A DNA stretch of 64,000 nt from Pseudoalteromonas ulvae UL12 (GTDB lineage Bacteria; Pseudomonadota; Gammaproteobacteria; Enterobacterales; Alteromonadaceae): positions 124,001 through 188,000 of the forward strand of contig NZ_AQHJ01000027.1 in the NCBI RefSeq assembly GCF_014925405.1, in the 5' to 3' direction. The position numbers and the translations under genes were made by a program. Positions 16,501-27,607 of this stretch are shown here, piece by piece (the stretch's first letter is position 1; each line of letters starts with the position of its first letter). The notes beneath the pieces are model-generated. The model did not search any database. It worked only from the letters and a program-made list of their open reading frames with translations, and had not been told where the DNA came from.

Positions 16501-17646
16501 ATGTATAAAAATCACTCACACACAGCAAGCCAACATACTGCCCTACTGTTAACGGGTGGGGGTGCTCGCGCAGCTTATCAAGTTGGTGTTTTAAAAGCTA
16601 TAGCCAGCACCCTGCCTCGCAACTCTCCCTCTCCTTTTAAGATTATAAATGGTACTTCGGCAGGGGCAATTAATGCGACAGCCTTATCTTGTTACGCATC
16701 TTGCTTTCATCTGGGTGTCAAAAAATTAGAATGGGTCTGGCGTAATTTCAGTACAAATCAGGTTTATCGTACCGACTTCATCACTGTTTTTGGTCATATT
16801 ATTGGTAATATGTTATCAAGTTTTCAATCTGATTATATTAACCATCCGCCTGCCAGTTTGTTTGATAACGAACCTCTGAGAGGTCTGTTAAAGCATGTAC
16901 TTGATTTACAAAGGATAGACCGCAACATTAGTTTAGGGCACCTCAAAGCCTTATCAATTACAGCGTCAAGTTACTCAAGTGGCGATTCGGTGGCATTTTT
17001 TCAGGCCAATAACATTCTCCCTTGGCAACGCGCTAAGCGCAGAGGTGAGAATACGACTATAAATATTGAGCATTTAATGGCATCAAGTGCCATTCCTATG
17101 GTGTTTCCCAGTATAAAAATACGTAAAGGGTACTTTGGCGATGGGTCAATCCACCAACACGCACCATTAAGCCCGCCTATCCACCTTGGGGCAAATAAAA
17201 TTTTTATCATTGGTGTCGATCAACCCAGCGATACTAAATATTTTGGCTTTCAACCACAGTATCCAGGTATTTCAACGATTGCAGGTCACTTACTTGATAC
17301 TATTTTTTCTGATACTTTACGCGCTGATATTGAACGTCTCGAGCGAGTCAATCGCACTGTTTCGCTTCTCCCCTCCAGAGAAAAGCATCAAGAGCTTAAG
17401 CGTGTTGAAACTTATGTAATTAACCCATCAGAAAATTTTAATGCCATTGCCAACCAGCATTATCAAGATTTGCCAATTGCAATCAAAACATTATTGAGAA
17501 TGATAGGGGTCAAAAAACACTCAGAATCCAGTTTGGTGAGTTATTTGTTATTCGAAAAAGCTTATACCCGACATTTAATAGAAATAGGCTATAAAGATGG
17601 TTTAGCAAAGCAAGACGAAATTAAGCATTTTTTGTCGCTGCCTTAA
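16501..17646 (+). CDS. Patatin-like phospholipase
   Basis: This is a serine lipid acyl hydrolase of the patatin family. The oxyanion-hole motif is GGGARAAYQ (19-27, with Ala where RG is more usual), the nucleophile elbow is GTSAG (Ser53), and the catalytic Asp lies in GDGS (Asp214, DGS in place of DGG). There is no signal peptide, so action at the cytoplasmic membrane is likely. The length of 381 residues fits bacterial patatins. It is divergent from the DUF3014 gene, with the two start codons 83 bases apart. Confidence 0.88.
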   Translation: MYKNHSHTASQHTALLLTGGGARAAYQVGVLKAIASTLPRNSPSPFKIINGTSAGAINATALSCYASCFHLGVKKLEWVWRNFSTNQVYRTDFITVFGHIIGNMLSSFQSDYINHPPASLFDNEPLRGLLKHVLDLQRIDRNISLGHLKALSITASSYSSGDSVAFFQANNILPWQRAKRRGENTTINIEHLMASSAIPMVFPSIKIRKGYFGDGSIHQHAPLSPPIHLGANKIFIIGVDQPSDTKYFGFQPQYPGISTIAGHLLDTIFSDTLRADIERLERVNRTVSLLPSREKHQELKRVETYVINPSENFNAIANQHYQDLPIAIKTLLRMIGVKKHSESSLVSYLLFEKAYTRHLIEIGYKDGLAKQDEIKHFLSLP

Positions 17647-17675
17647 AAGAAGATGAGTATAACCAACGCAGTACT

Positions 17676-19646
17676 CTAGCCTCCTTCGAGTAGATAACGC
17701 TCAATACGTTCAACTTGCCTTGGTTTTCCTCGAATAATCAATATGTCTTGTGCAATGAGGACGGTATCGGCCGTTGGGTGTTCAATTTCATTGTCATCCC
17801 GTCTTAGTCCCATTACTTCGACGCGGCGTTTTTCAATATTGAGTTCACCTAATGATTTATTCACGGCAAATGCATCATCGGTGATAGCAATTGCATGCAT
17901 ATACTCTAAGCGACCAATCGCTTGTGCACTCAAGTCAGTATTTTCACCGGGGAAATAACCATGCAAGATCCCATATCTGTTTTTACGCTCTTGCTGCACT
18001 CGTCTTAAAATACGCATCACCGGCACGCCCGACATAAACAAAACATGAGATACCAGCATTAAACTCGCTTCAAGTGATTCGGGCACCACCTCAGTCACAC
18101 CTGCGTCTTTTAGTTCAGTTAAGTGTTGATCGTCTCGCATTCTGACCAGTATTTTCACATCATCTGATAATTGTCTGATCACACTGACAATGCTCATGGC
18201 CTTGTTATAATCGGCAAACGTGATAATCACTAAGCGACTTTTTGATACTTGCGCAGCATTCAAAATATCTTTTTGGCGGACATGGCCAAATTGCACATTT
18301 TCACCTGCAGCTTGTGCTTCTCTGACTCTGATAGGATCAATATCAAGGGCAATGTACGGAATTGCTTCTGTTTTTAAAAACCTCGCGACTGTTTGTCCAA
18401 CACGACCAAAACCACAAATCACCACATGATTACTCAAACTTGATGAAAAAGTCGGAGCTGCATGATAAGTATCAGAAGATGAACTCCCTCGTGACAACTT
18501 TTTGGCAAGGCTCTGATTATGATCGATTAGATAAGGTGTAAGCGCCATTGATAACACCCCAATAGAAATTAACAACGATGCATAAGACGATTCGATTAAT
18601 TGATGCTGTAACGCCAGCGCAATCAACACAAAACCAAACTCGCCCATCTGACACAACATTAAGCCAGCCGACCAAGCATCTCTCGTCGTTTCACCCATTG
18701 CATGGGCGACTTGTTTAATTAAAATAGTTTTGCCTAAAATTAAACCGACAACAGCTAAGATTATCCAATAAGCGTTATACACCACATATGCCATATCTAG
18801 CTGCATGCCCACAGTGACAAAAAATAAGCCCATCAATATATCGCGAAAAGGCCGAATATCGGCTTCTAACTGATGCCGATATTGGCTTTCGCCTAACATA
18901 ATTCCTGCCAGAAATGCCCCTAATGCCATGGATAAGCCAAACACATGCGTCAAACCCGCTGCAAATAAAGTCACCAGCAAAGTCGTTAATACAAATAATT
19001 CATCAGTTCGCAGTTGTGCAACTTCATTAAATAACCTAGGTAGTAACCACTTACCTACAGCCCACAGCAAGGCACACACAAAGGCCCCTTTCGTTAATGC
19101 CAAAGCTAACGCCAACAGTAAGTTCTGTTCTGTCCCCCCACCAAGTAAGGGAATGGCAATCAGTAAGGGCACAACAGCAATATCTTGAAACAGCAAAATA
19201 CCTATCGCCAGCTGCCCTCGGCGCGTATGAAGCTCTCCGGATTCGCTCAATTGCTTAACCACAATTGCGGTAGAAGACAACGCTAGCAAGGTACCAATAC
19301 TAAAAGCTGTCGGAAAATCAGCGTTATAAAATAAGACAACCGCGATGATGACACCGGATGTAATCAGCACTTGAGCTGTGCCGATCCCAAAAACTATGTG
19401 CCGCATCGCCATTAGCTTAGGTATTGAAAACTCTAACCCTAAACTAAATAGTAAAAAGACGATTCCAAACTCAGCGACTAAATGGATTTCTTGATAATCA
19501 TTGATCCAGCCCAACGCATGAGGACCCGCTAATACGCCGGCACTCAAGTACGCTAAAATAGGTGGTAAATTTAGCCGCTTAAAAAGCCAAACTAAGACAA
19601 CAGCAATAGCAAGTAAGCTAAATATCTCACTAAAAATCCCCTGCAA
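17676..19646 (-). CDS. Kef-type (CPA2) cation/proton antiporter with TrkA-N domain
   Basis: This 656-residue protein joins an N-terminal Na/H-exchanger-type membrane domain (about a dozen segments, residues 1-380) to a cytoplasmic RCK module. The RCK part begins VVICGFGRVGQTVARFL with the GxGxxG nucleotide-binding motif and acidic partner DIDPIRV, and ends in a TrkA-C-like domain. Such proteins exchange K+ or Na+ for protons under ligand control. No KefF/KefG-type ancillary oxidoreductase gene is beside it. It resembles YbaL/KefB/KefC equally, so I give no symbol. It converges on the patatin gene with 29 bases between. Confidence 0.9.
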   Translation of the reverse strand: MQGIFSEIFSLLAIAVVLVWLFKRLNLPPILAYLSAGVLAGPHALGWINDYQEIHLVAEFGIVFLLFSLGLEFSIPKLMAMRHIVFGIGTAQVLITSGVIIAVVLFYNADFPTAFSIGTLLALSSTAIVVKQLSESGELHTRRGQLAIGILLFQDIAVVPLLIAIPLLGGGTEQNLLLALALALTKGAFVCALLWAVGKWLLPRLFNEVAQLRTDELFVLTTLLVTLFAAGLTHVFGLSMALGAFLAGIMLGESQYRHQLEADIRPFRDILMGLFFVTVGMQLDMAYVVYNAYWIILAVVGLILGKTILIKQVAHAMGETTRDAWSAGLMLCQMGEFGFVLIALALQHQLIESSYASLLISIGVLSMALTPYLIDHNQSLAKKLSRGSSSSDTYHAAPTFSSSLSNHVVICGFGRVGQTVARFLKTEAIPYIALDIDPIRVREAQAAGENVQFGHVRQKDILNAAQVSKSRLVIITFADYNKAMSIVSVIRQLSDDVKILVRMRDDQHLTELKDAGVTEVVPESLEASLMLVSHVLFMSGVPVMRILRRVQQERKNRYGILHGYFPGENTDLSAQAIGRLEYMHAIAITDDAFAVNKSLGELNIEKRRVEVMGLRRDDNEIEHPTADTVLIAQDILIIRGKPRQVERIERYLLEGG

Positions 19647-19884
19647 TTGACTCTCCTCGCGATTCAGCTTTCATTCAGAGCTGTTTTTATATGTTGTTAT
19701 TACTTACTCGAAATACCTTAACCCCTGCACACATGCCGATCCCATTGGGGTCACGTTAAAAAGTTGACACTTAAAAACAAAGGTACGCATTAAATATAGC
19801 AAGCAATTGTTTTAATTCTAGTTTCAAAATTTGGTATCAATTTTGCTTAATTTAGGTCAGAAATAATGTTGTAAGGACTTAATT

Positions 19885-20781
19885 GTGGAAAATGTACATG
19901 TATTAGCACAACGAGCATCTAGCCGAGGTGATTTTTTGCCCCTTTCGGCCGATCTTTACCGCCCTAATACCATAGAGCAAGCGCATAATTTAGTATCGCA
20001 ATTGCAAAAAACATTAGAGCTAAACAAAATTATTAATATTTTTTCAATAGAAGCAGCAAAAATTCTGCCAGTCTTGAGCTTGCAATTTCACTGCACTGAA
20101 GGTGTGGTCGAAATGTCAGGCTCAAAACGTAAAGGGCAAACAGTCGCCTTTGATCTTGAGGTTGATGAAGAACGATTAGGCCAGTTAATTTATTTCACCA
20201 AGCAACCTATTACGTCGTTAATTAAAGAGCAACTTCAAAAGCTGCATACTGTGCTGGTTTACCCACTGCGCAATGCTTTGTTATTCCATCGCGTCAAAAA
20301 ACTAGCGACAAAAGATGCCTTAACAGGATTAGGCAACCGAAGTCATTTTGATGACAGTCTCAATCGTAAGCTTGAGCGCACTCGTCGCCATCATCGTAGC
20401 TTTGGGTTGATGCTACTCGACTTAGATAACTTTAAAACCGTCAACGATGATCACGGTCATCAAGTCGGTGATCAAGTACTACGCCGCTTTTCAGATCTTT
20501 TGGGATTCAGCGTCCGTGGAACAGACACCATTTTCCGATTTGGTGGGGATGAATTCGCAATTTTAGTCGATGATGATAATAAATCTGTTTCAAACATCTT
20601 AGCAAAACGTATTCAAGGAGCTGTGCATAAAGACTTGTTGCTTAGCCAGCACAAAGTAACAACGAGTATTGGTTTTACACTCGCACAAACCAAAGACGAT
20701 AACGCAATGATTTTTGAACGGGCCGATAAAGCGTTATATAAAGCTAAAAATAACGGCCGAGATTGTAGCTTCGCAATTTAA
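19885..20781 (+). CDS. Diguanylate cyclase (GGDEF)
   Basis: The C-terminal half (about 140-298) is a complete GGDEF domain: KDALTGLGNRSHFD opens it, and the active-site loop is GGDEF (220-224). An inhibitory I-site RGTD (211-214) lies five residues before it, so cyclic di-GMP feedback is expected. The N-terminal 135 residues have no membrane segment and look like a GAF-type sensor, but I cannot assign it. There is no EAL domain. Translation starts at a GTG with AAGGA upstream. Confidence 0.92.
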   Translation: MENVHVLAQRASSRGDFLPLSADLYRPNTIEQAHNLVSQLQKTLELNKIINIFSIEAAKILPVLSLQFHCTEGVVEMSGSKRKGQTVAFDLEVDEERLGQLIYFTKQPITSLIKEQLQKLHTVLVYPLRNALLFHRVKKLATKDALTGLGNRSHFDDSLNRKLERTRRHHRSFGLMLLDLDNFKTVNDDHGHQVGDQVLRRFSDLLGFSVRGTDTIFRFGGDEFAILVDDDNKSVSNILAKRIQGAVHKDLLLSQHKVTTSIGFTLAQTKDDNAMIFERADKALYKAKNNGRDCSFAI

Positions 20782-20805
20782 GTCAACCTCAGCATTATTT
20801 CATTT

Positions 20806-20833
20806 AAAAAGAGTCTTCGTTAGGCTCTTTTTT
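20806..20833. terminator. Bidirectional terminator between convergent genes
   Basis: AAAAAGAG (20806-20813) pairs with CTCTTTTT (20825-20832) around an 11-base loop. It ends the diguanylate cyclase transcript and, on the other strand, overlaps the stop codon of the small membrane protein at 20820. Confidence 0.75.
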
Positions 20834-21161
20834 GATATTGCCCAACAATCACCAGCACCACAGAAAGCGCGCAGAAATAACCTATCACCAATTCTGCAAG
20901 CGCTAAAAAAGTGGGTAATTGAGCAAATATTATTAATAACAAAGGGCAAATTAACGCGAGCACAAAGAAAACGCCCCCTTTTCCTTTCCAATACAATAAT
21001 AAAAACGCAGCACACAAGGCACCTGCGGTACCACTTAACAACAGCAAGGCTGTTGTCAAACCTTCAGTCAATAGGATCACACCCAACAAACTCATTGTTA
21101 ATAAACAGCCAAAGTGAGCTTGAGCGATAATGGACTGTCCAACTTGCGCAGAATTTTTCAT
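20820..21161 (-). CDS. Small membrane protein of unknown function
   Basis: I do not recognise this 113-residue protein. It has about four hydrophobic segments (around 17-35, 38-56, 62-80 and 85-105), short loops and a basic end (YQKRA). It starts 3 bases after the tilS stop codon, so it is almost certainly co-transcribed and may be translationally coupled. No catalytic motif is visible. Confidence 0.65.
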   Translation of the reverse strand: MKNSAQVGQSIIAQAHFGCLLTMSLLGVILLTEGLTTALLLLSGTAGALCAAFLLLYWKGKGGVFFVLALICPLLLIIFAQLPTFLALAELVIGYFCALSVVLVIVGQYQKRA

Positions 21162-21164
21162 GTT

Positions 21165-22469
21165 CTAATTTCTCTTTGCATCATCAATGATCCACTTACC
21201 ACCCTCAGATGATTGATGTAATTCACTGATAAAATAACCAACAATTTGCACTAGCTCGTGATTGTAAAAGATGAGTGGCACTCTGTCGCGCTGCCAACTG
21301 GGCACTTTGACATCTTTTAGCCAATGTTTCACTGTATTACGGCCTGGCTTATTGCTTGGTTTAATCAAGGCTTTCATATTGGCAAACTGTACGCTCACCA
21401 CTTCGTGAGGAAAAGCTGCGCGAATACCCTGACCTTGTAGCCAGTGTAACGTGCGACCATCAGCTAAGTTATGCTGGTTTGTAGCAAGACTCTGATCCGC
21501 TAATTCGGCTTCTGGACGAACTAAATATAACTTCTGATTATACCGTCGCAATAAACCATGACTTAACTTAATCGTCAGGCTGGCATCTGTTTTTGTGCTC
21601 GAGAGCTGCGAAAAAACTTGCTCGGTGAGCGCTTTTGATGGCATCAAAAAATCATATTGATTAAGCCAATAGCGAAACACATTCCGTTGACGGATGTCAC
21701 TGAGGTTCAGTAAGGCATTAATACTTAGCTCATGCCCATCAGCCACATCGGCATAGTCCGATGCAGAGATCTCATCAATTAACTGCTGCTGTTCAGATAA
21801 CAACTGCGCACTGCGTGCGACGCAGTGATCGAATCCGGTAAAACGTTGATTTAATAATGGTAAAATTTGGTGACGTAAAAAGTTGCGATCAAAGGCTATA
21901 TCGGCGTTTGATTCATCTTCTATATGCTGCAACGAATACTGCTTACAAAATGCTTCAATGTCATTACGAGATGTATGCAAAAATGGGCGAATTAACCGCC
22001 TGCCATCAACAAAAGGAGTTTCCATAGCCATCGCCGACAACCCAGCTAAACCTGAACCTCTTTTCAAATGCAGAAAAAACGTTTCGACCTGATCATCTTG
22101 ATGCTGACCCAATAAAATGATGCTGTCTGGATCTGTATGTGTTGCAAAGGCTTGGTAGCGTTGCTCACGCGCTATCGCTTCAAGGGACTGGCGATTTTTA
22201 CGTACTACATCAACTTGCTGACAGATAAAAGGCACATTAAGGCGCTGGCAAGTATCTTGACAAAACTGCTGCCAAATCATCGCGTGCTCACTCAAACCAT
22301 GATTTACATGCAATGCTTTAATTGATAGCTCGGGCAGTTGCAACTGGCACTCAGCGACAATATGCAGCAGCACAATCGAGTCTACCCCACCCGATAACGC
22401 AACCGTAACAGAGCCCTTCAACGTGCGAAGCTGTGCAAAGACTGTTTGATATAAATAATGGGAACGCAT
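21165..22469 (-). CDS. tilS: tRNA(Ile)-lysidine synthase
   Basis: TilS ligates lysine to C34 of the CAU-anticodon isoleucine tRNA so that it reads AUA. It is an essential enzyme. The N-terminal PP-loop ATPase carries SGGVDS (26-31). The HQDDQVETFFLHLKRGSG region follows, with the linker and C-terminal tRNA-binding domains behind (GRNTVKHWLKD near residue 379). The 434 residues match the family. The ATG at 22469 has no Shine-Dalgarno and follows directly on the U tract of the accA terminator, so expression may depend on read-through or weak initiation. Confidence 0.95.
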   Translation of the reverse strand: MRSHYLYQTVFAQLRTLKGSVTVALSGGVDSIVLLHIVAECQLQLPELSIKALHVNHGLSEHAMIWQQFCQDTCQRLNVPFICQQVDVVRKNRQSLEAIAREQRYQAFATHTDPDSIILLGQHQDDQVETFFLHLKRGSGLAGLSAMAMETPFVDGRRLIRPFLHTSRNDIEAFCKQYSLQHIEDESNADIAFDRNFLRHQILPLLNQRFTGFDHCVARSAQLLSEQQQLIDEISASDYADVADGHELSINALLNLSDIRQRNVFRYWLNQYDFLMPSKALTEQVFSQLSSTKTDASLTIKLSHGLLRRYNQKLYLVRPEAELADQSLATNQHNLADGRTLHWLQGQGIRAAFPHEVVSVQFANMKALIKPSNKPGRNTVKHWLKDVKVPSWQRDRVPLIFYNHELVQIVGYFISELHQSSEGGKWIIDDAKRN

Positions 22470-22471
22470 AC

Positions 22472-22492
22472 AAAAAAGCCGCTTAACGCGGC
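22472..22492 (-). terminator. Terminator after accA, abutting tilS
   Basis: On the minus strand GCCGC and GCGGC form a 5-bp stem with a 5-base loop, extended by neighbouring G-C pairs and followed by six T. It lies within 10 bases of the accA stop codon. Its last T is 2 bases before the tilS ATG. Confidence 0.75.
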
Positions 22493-22501
22493 CCTTTCAA
22501 C

Positions 22502-23458
22502 TTAACAGTAACCAAAGGACATTAGTCTTTGGTAACGTTGGTCAAGCATTTCTTCGGTACTGAGCTCTTGCAGCTCAGATAAGTCACGCTTGATTTGTGC
22601 TTTAAGTGATTTAGCAATCGCATCATAATTACGATGCGCGCCACCTAATGGCTCTTCGATAATCGAATTAATTAAATCAAGCTCTTTCACACGCTGAGCT
22701 GTTACGCCCATCGCTTCTGCAGCTAATGGTGCTTTATCAGCACTTTTCCACAAAATAGACGCACAACCCTCAGGAGAAATAACCGAGTATGTGCTGTATT
22801 GCAACATGTTCACACGGTCACCCACACCAATAGCTAACGCACCACCCGAACCACCTTCACCAATAACAGTACAGATAGTCGGCACTTTTAATGATGCCAT
22901 TACTTTTAAGTTACGCGCTATCGCTTCACTTTGACCACGTTCTTCAGCGCCCACACCCGGGTAAGCACCTGGAGTGTCAATAAATGTAATGATTGGCATG
23001 TTAAAACGCTCAGCCATTTCCATCAAACGTAACGCTTTGCGGTACCCTTCTGGCTTTGGCATACCAAAATTACGTTTAATTTTCTCAGCAGTGTCACGAC
23101 CTTTTTGTTGACCAATTACCATCACTGGCTGACCATCTAAGCGAGCAATACCACCTAAAATAGCCGGATCATTGGCGAAAGTACGATCACCTGCGAGTTC
23201 ATCAAACTCGGTAAAAATACGATTAATATAATCACGGGTATAAGGACGTAACGGATGACGAGCAAGTTGTGACACTTGCCATGCACCTAAACCAGAGAAG
23301 ATTTTTTCAGTCAGTTCAACGCTCTTTTCTTTCAAGCGATTCACTTCATCTTCAAGGCCCAAGTCCAACGACCCTGTACGACCAACATTTTTCAGTTCTT
23401 CAATTTTCGCTTCTAGTTCTGCAACTGGAAGCTCAAAGTCCAGATAATTGAGACTCAT
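22502..23458 (-). CDS. accA: Acetyl-CoA carboxylase carboxyltransferase subunit alpha
   Basis: This subunit pairs with AccD to carboxylate acetyl-CoA to malonyl-CoA, the first step of fatty acid synthesis. The 318 residues (E. coli 319) include [16 protein letters not shown] at the start, a glycine-rich crotonase-fold core ([39 protein letters not shown]) and the conserved [11 protein letters not shown]. It lies 20 bases after dnaE, the order seen in many gammaproteobacteria. Confidence 0.98.
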   Translation of the reverse strand: MSLNYLDFELPVAELEAKIEELKNVGRTGSLDLGLEDEVNRLKEKSVELTEKIFSGLGAWQVSQLARHPLRPYTRDYINRIFTEFDELAGDRTFANDPAILGGIARLDGQPVMVIGQQKGRDTAEKIKRNFGMPKPEGYRKALRLMEMAERFNMPIITFIDTPGAYPGVGAEERGQSEAIARNLKVMASLKVPTICTVIGEGGSGGALAIGVGDRVNMLQYSTYSVISPEGCASILWKSADKAPLAAEAMGVTAQRVKELDLINSIIEEPLGGAHRNYDAIAKSLKAQIKRDLSELQELSTEEMLDQRYQRLMSFGYC

Positions 23459-23478
23459 GCTCTAAACTACCTAATTAA

Positions 23479-26400
23479 TTAGTTAAATTCTAAATCGATA
23501 CGCTGCGTCACCAAACGAGTAAGATTTGCCAGCAAATCATCACTCGGTGTCACACACCATTCTGTTCCTAACGACAACTCTGCAGCTATATCAGGTCGTT
23601 CGTATAATACTTTTATTGGGCATGTACCATATTTATATGGTTCAAGAACGTTTTGCAACTTTTCAAAGAAGTTAACATCAACATCTTGCATCTTTACTTT
23701 CATTATTATGCTACGAATGCGCTTTTCTCGCACAGATTCGATGGTCGACACATCCCGAGCGGTCATTGTAATACCACCAGAGAAGTTATCAAAGCTGACC
23801 TGTCCTGATATTACCAATATATTGTTGTTTTGCAGCAATTCTTGGTAAGTTTCGAACTGTTCGGGGAAAAAACGCACATCCATTCGCGCACTTTTATCAT
23901 CTAAAGTAATTAATCCCCATCGTTTACCTTTTTTATTAATTAATACCCGAGTACTGATCACAAGCCCAGCAACAGTCGCCATGACCTCTCGCTCTGTGGG
24001 CTGCACATCAATTAAACGCCCCGCGGTATAATTTTTTAACTCTTTACGATATTGATTAATAGGATGACCCGTTAGGTATAGACCTAATGTTTCGCGCTCC
24101 CCTTCCAACCATTCTTTATCGGTGAAATATGGCGCATGAACAAACTCTTGTTGCACATCATCTGATTCTGCGGCCAATAAACCAAACAAGTCTGACTGGC
24201 CAATAGCCTCAGCTTTATGGTGTTGTTCCGCTGATTTCATTGCATCTTTGAGACTCGCAATAAGAATCGAACGGGCACCTTGTTTTTTCTCAGGTCCTAA
24301 ACTATCAAGGGCACCAGCCATAATCAACTTTTCTGCTACACGACGGTTCACACGTTTTAAATCAACGCGCGCACAAAAATCGAATAAATCTTTAAAGTGC
24401 CCACCTTTTTGTCTGGCTTCTAAAATAGCTTCGACAGGCGCTTCACCGACCCCTTTAATCGCACCAATTCCATAGACAATCGCCCCCTCGAGGTTAACTG
24501 CAAACTTGTATTCGCCAAAATTGACATCGGGCGGTAACAAGGTCAATTTCATGTTTTCACACTCATCGACTAAGGTCACGATTTTATCTGTATTATCCAT
24601 ATCAGCTGACATAACCGCAGCCATAAACTCAGCAGGATAATGGGTTTTCATCCAAAGCGTTTGATACGATACTAAGGCATAAGCTGCAGAGTGTGATTTA
24701 TTAAATCCATAACCCGCAAATTTTTCTACTAAGTCGAAGATTTTCATTGATAATGGCCCATCTACACCATTATCAATCGAGCCAGTTTCAAACGTTGAAC
24801 GCTGTTTGGCCATTTCTTCTGGTTTTTTCTTACCCATAGCACGACGAAGTAAGTCAGCACCACCCAAACTATACCCAGCAAGAACCTGAGCAATCTGCAT
24901 GACCTGTTCTTGATACAGGATGATCCCGTAAGTTGGTTCTAAAATTGGCGCGAGACTTTCATGCTGATATTGCGCATCTGGATAAGACACTTCTTCTCGA
25001 CCATGTTTTCGGTCAATGAAGTTATCAACCATGCCTGATTGCAAAGGCCCGGGGCGAAACAGGGCAACCAGTGCAATCATATCTTCAAAGCAGTCAGGTT
25101 TTAAACGTCGAACTAAGTCCTTCATACCGCGAGATTCGAGCTGGAAAACAGCGGTCGTTTCTGCACGAAGTAACAGCTCAAAACTTTTTGGATCATCAAG
25201 GGGGATTAAGGCGATATCGATGTGCTCTTTTTGCTCTCGATCAAGGCGAGCGTTGGCCATATCAACTGCCCACTGCAAAATAGTGAGAGTCCGTAATCCC
25301 AAGAAATCGAATTTGACTAACCCTGCGGTTTCCACATCATTTTTATCAAATTGTGTGACAGGAAACTTTCCTTCGTCATCACAATAAAGAGCGGCGAAAT
25401 CGGTAATAGTTGTGGGCGAGATTACAACGCCCCCAGCATGTTTACCGGCGTTTCGAGTACAGCCTTCGAGAATACGGCATTTATCAATGAGCTCTTTTAC
25501 TTCATCGTCGCTTTCATAGACTTCAGGAAGACGCGGCTCCACCTCGAATGCTTTTTCGAGCGTCATACCAGGATCGCCCGGCACTAATTTAGAAATCCGG
25601 TCAACAAATCCATAAGGATGACCCAGCACCCGTCCAACATCACGAATAACCGCTTTGGCTGCCATTGTCCCGAAAGTGATGATCTGAGACACCGCATCAC
25701 GGCCATACAGTGCCGCAACATGGTCAATTACCTCATCACGGCGATCCATACAAAAATCGATATCAAAATCGGGCATTGAAACACGTTCAGGGTTCAAGAA
25801 ACGTTCGAATAGTAAGTCAAATTGTAACGGATCGAGATCGGTAATTTTAAGCGCATAGGCAACTAACGAACCCGCACCCGAACCACGGCCTGGGCCCACA
25901 GGAATGTTGTTATCTTTACTCCACTGGATGAATTCCATTACGATCAAGAAATAACCAGGAAACCCCATTTGGTTAATAACATCGAGTTCAATCTTGAGTC
26001 GTTCATCATACTCAATACGCTGCTCTACGCGTTTAACCGGATCAGGAAAGAGTATTTGTAACCGTTCTTCTAAGCCATCTTGAGAGACTTTGACCAAAAA
26101 GTCTTCGATGCTCAAGCTGCCAGTGGGGTAATCGGGTAAGAAATACGTCCCCAATTGAATAGTGACATTACAGCGTTTAGCAATCTCAACACTGTTTGCA
26201 AGCGCTTCAGGAATATCACTAAAAATTTCCTGCATTTGCGCTTCGGTTTTAAAGTACTGCTGCTCAGAGAAACGTTTAGGGCGACGTTTATCATCTAAGG
26301 TAAAACCATCATGAATTGCGACTCGAATTTCATGTGGTTCAAAGTCATCAGGCGAAAGAAACACCACTTCATTAGTGGCAACAACTGGAATACCTGTTGT

Positions 26401-26970
26401 ATAAGAATGAGCAACCGCTTTATGAAGGTATTCTTCTTCTAAAGCACGCTCTGTTCGAACTAGCTCTAAAAAATAATGATCAGCAAAATGCAGTTGGTAA
26501 AACTCGCTAACACTGTCAATCAGTCCTTGATTACCTTTAAGAAGCGCTTTGCCTAAGTCACCGTCTTTTGCGCCTGACAGAAGAATAAGCCCTTCTTTTA
26601 ATTCAGCTAACCACTCTCTTTCGACCATAGGCCGATGCATGATATGACCACGCTGGTAAGCTTTCGAAATTAATAATGTCAGGTTTTTATAGCCTTGGTT
26701 ATTCTTTGCCAGCACTGTCATGCGGCATACTTCGTCTTCAAATTCAGGGCTACGTAACCAGATATCAGCTGCAACAATCGGTTTAATCCCTTCACCATGG
26801 GTCGCGCCATAAAAACGCACAAGTCCACATAAGTTCATTTGATCTGAAATAGCAATCGCAGGCATTTGAAGCTCTGCCGCTTTAGCGACTATCTTTTTTG
26901 TTTTTGCTAATCCATCGACCATGGAAAAGTCACTGTGGACTCTTAAATGAACAAAGCTCGGTTGTGGCAT
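23479..26970 (-). CDS. dnaE: DNA polymerase III subunit alpha
   Basis: This is the replicative polymerase subunit. At 1163 residues it matches E. coli DnaE (1160). Visible parts are an N-terminal PHP domain ([13 protein letters not shown], 8-20), the catalytic palm [15 protein letters not shown] near 400 with its acidic residues, [14 protein letters not shown] near 360, a helix-hairpin-helix stretch near 840-880, and an OB fold ([20 protein letters not shown]) near 1000. It uses the separate DnaQ exonuclease, as expected for this type. Confidence 0.98.
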   Translation of the reverse strand: MPQPSFVHLRVHSDFSMVDGLAKTKKIVAKAAELQMPAIAISDQMNLCGLVRFYGATHGEGIKPIVAADIWLRSPEFEDEVCRMTVLAKNNQGYKNLTLLISKAYQRGHIMHRPMVEREWLAELKEGLILLSGAKDGDLGKALLKGNQGLIDSVSEFYQLHFADHYFLELVRTERALEEEYLHKAVAHSYTTGIPVVATNEVVFLSPDDFEPHEIRVAIHDGFTLDDKRRPKRFSEQQYFKTEAQMQEIFSDIPEALANSVEIAKRCNVTIQLGTYFLPDYPTGSLSIEDFLVKVSQDGLEERLQILFPDPVKRVEQRIEYDERLKIELDVINQMGFPGYFLIVMEFIQWSKDNNIPVGPGRGSGAGSLVAYALKITDLDPLQFDLLFERFLNPERVSMPDFDIDFCMDRRDEVIDHVAALYGRDAVSQIITFGTMAAKAVIRDVGRVLGHPYGFVDRISKLVPGDPGMTLEKAFEVEPRLPEVYESDDEVKELIDKCRILEGCTRNAGKHAGGVVISPTTITDFAALYCDDEGKFPVTQFDKNDVETAGLVKFDFLGLRTLTILQWAVDMANARLDREQKEHIDIALIPLDDPKSFELLLRAETTAVFQLESRGMKDLVRRLKPDCFEDMIALVALFRPGPLQSGMVDNFIDRKHGREEVSYPDAQYQHESLAPILEPTYGIILYQEQVMQIAQVLAGYSLGGADLLRRAMGKKKPEEMAKQRSTFETGSIDNGVDGPLSMKIFDLVEKFAGYGFNKSHSAAYALVSYQTLWMKTHYPAEFMAAVMSADMDNTDKIVTLVDECENMKLTLLPPDVNFGEYKFAVNLEGAIVYGIGAIKGVGEAPVEAILEARQKGGHFKDLFDFCARVDLKRVNRRVAEKLIMAGALDSLGPEKKQGARSILIASLKDAMKSAEQHHKAEAIGQSDLFGLLAAESDDVQQEFVHAPYFTDKEWLEGERETLGLYLTGHPINQYRKELKNYTAGRLIDVQPTEREVMATVAGLVISTRVLINKKGKRWGLITLDDKSARMDVRFFPEQFETYQELLQNNNILVISGQVSFDNFSGGITMTARDVSTIESVREKRIRSIIMKVKMQDVDVNFFEKLQNVLEPYKYGTCPIKVLYERPDIAAELSLGTEWCVTPSDDLLANLTRLVTQRIDLEFN

Positions 26971-27019
26971 GGTGTCCTCATTGCTGGTGAATCGTTTTTT
27001 ACTGACTATTCAATTTTTC

Positions 27020-27607
27020 TTATTTTGCTAATAGCGCACTAACAGGCTTAAAGCTTTTACGATGATAGGGAGTCACGCCATGTTCAGCTAAAGCTGCTAA
27101 ATGCGCTTTAGTTGGGTAACCTTTATGCCCAGCAAATCCATATTGAGGCAATTGTGCATCCAGAGCAATCATCTCATCATCTCTGGCTACTTTGGCTAAA
27201 ATTGACGCGGCGCTAATTTGTGCAACCAAACTATCCCCTTTTACCACTGCTTGGGCTGGAACAGACAAGTCAGGTAAGCGATTGCCATCTACAAATACAA
27301 ATTCAGCTGGAATACTCAAGCCTTCAACCGCTCGTTTCATGGCTAACATGGTGGCATGCAAAATGTTTAGTTCATCTATCTCTGCCACACTTGCACGGGC
27401 AATACAATAACACAGCGCTTTTTCTTTAATTTCAATGGCAAGGGCTTGGCGTTTTTTATCCGTTAATTTTTTAGAATCAGCTAAACCTGCTATTGGTTTA
27501 GCTGGGTCTAAAATCACGGCAGCTGTGACGACATCACCCACTAAAGGGCCCCGACCTACTTCATCAACACCGGCTATGTAGGTATAGTCAGGGTATTCAA
27601 TTTGCAT
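27020..27607 (-). CDS. rnhB: Ribonuclease HII
   Basis: RNase HII cuts RNA in RNA-DNA hybrids and starts removal of single ribonucleotides from DNA. The 195 residues carry [16 protein letters not shown], with catalytic Asp15-Glu16, then [17 protein letters not shown] and the third acidic site in FVDGN, with [18 protein letters not shown] behind. The start overlaps lpxB by 11 bases, pointing to translational coupling. Confidence 0.97.
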   Translation of the reverse strand: MQIEYPDYTYIAGVDEVGRGPLVGDVVTAAVILDPAKPIAGLADSKKLTDKKRQALAIEIKEKALCYCIARASVAEIDELNILHATMLAMKRAVEGLSIPAEFVFVDGNRLPDLSVPAQAVVKGDSLVAQISAASILAKVARDDEMIALDAQLPQYGFAGHKGYPTKAHLAALAEHGVTPYHRKSFKPVSALLAK

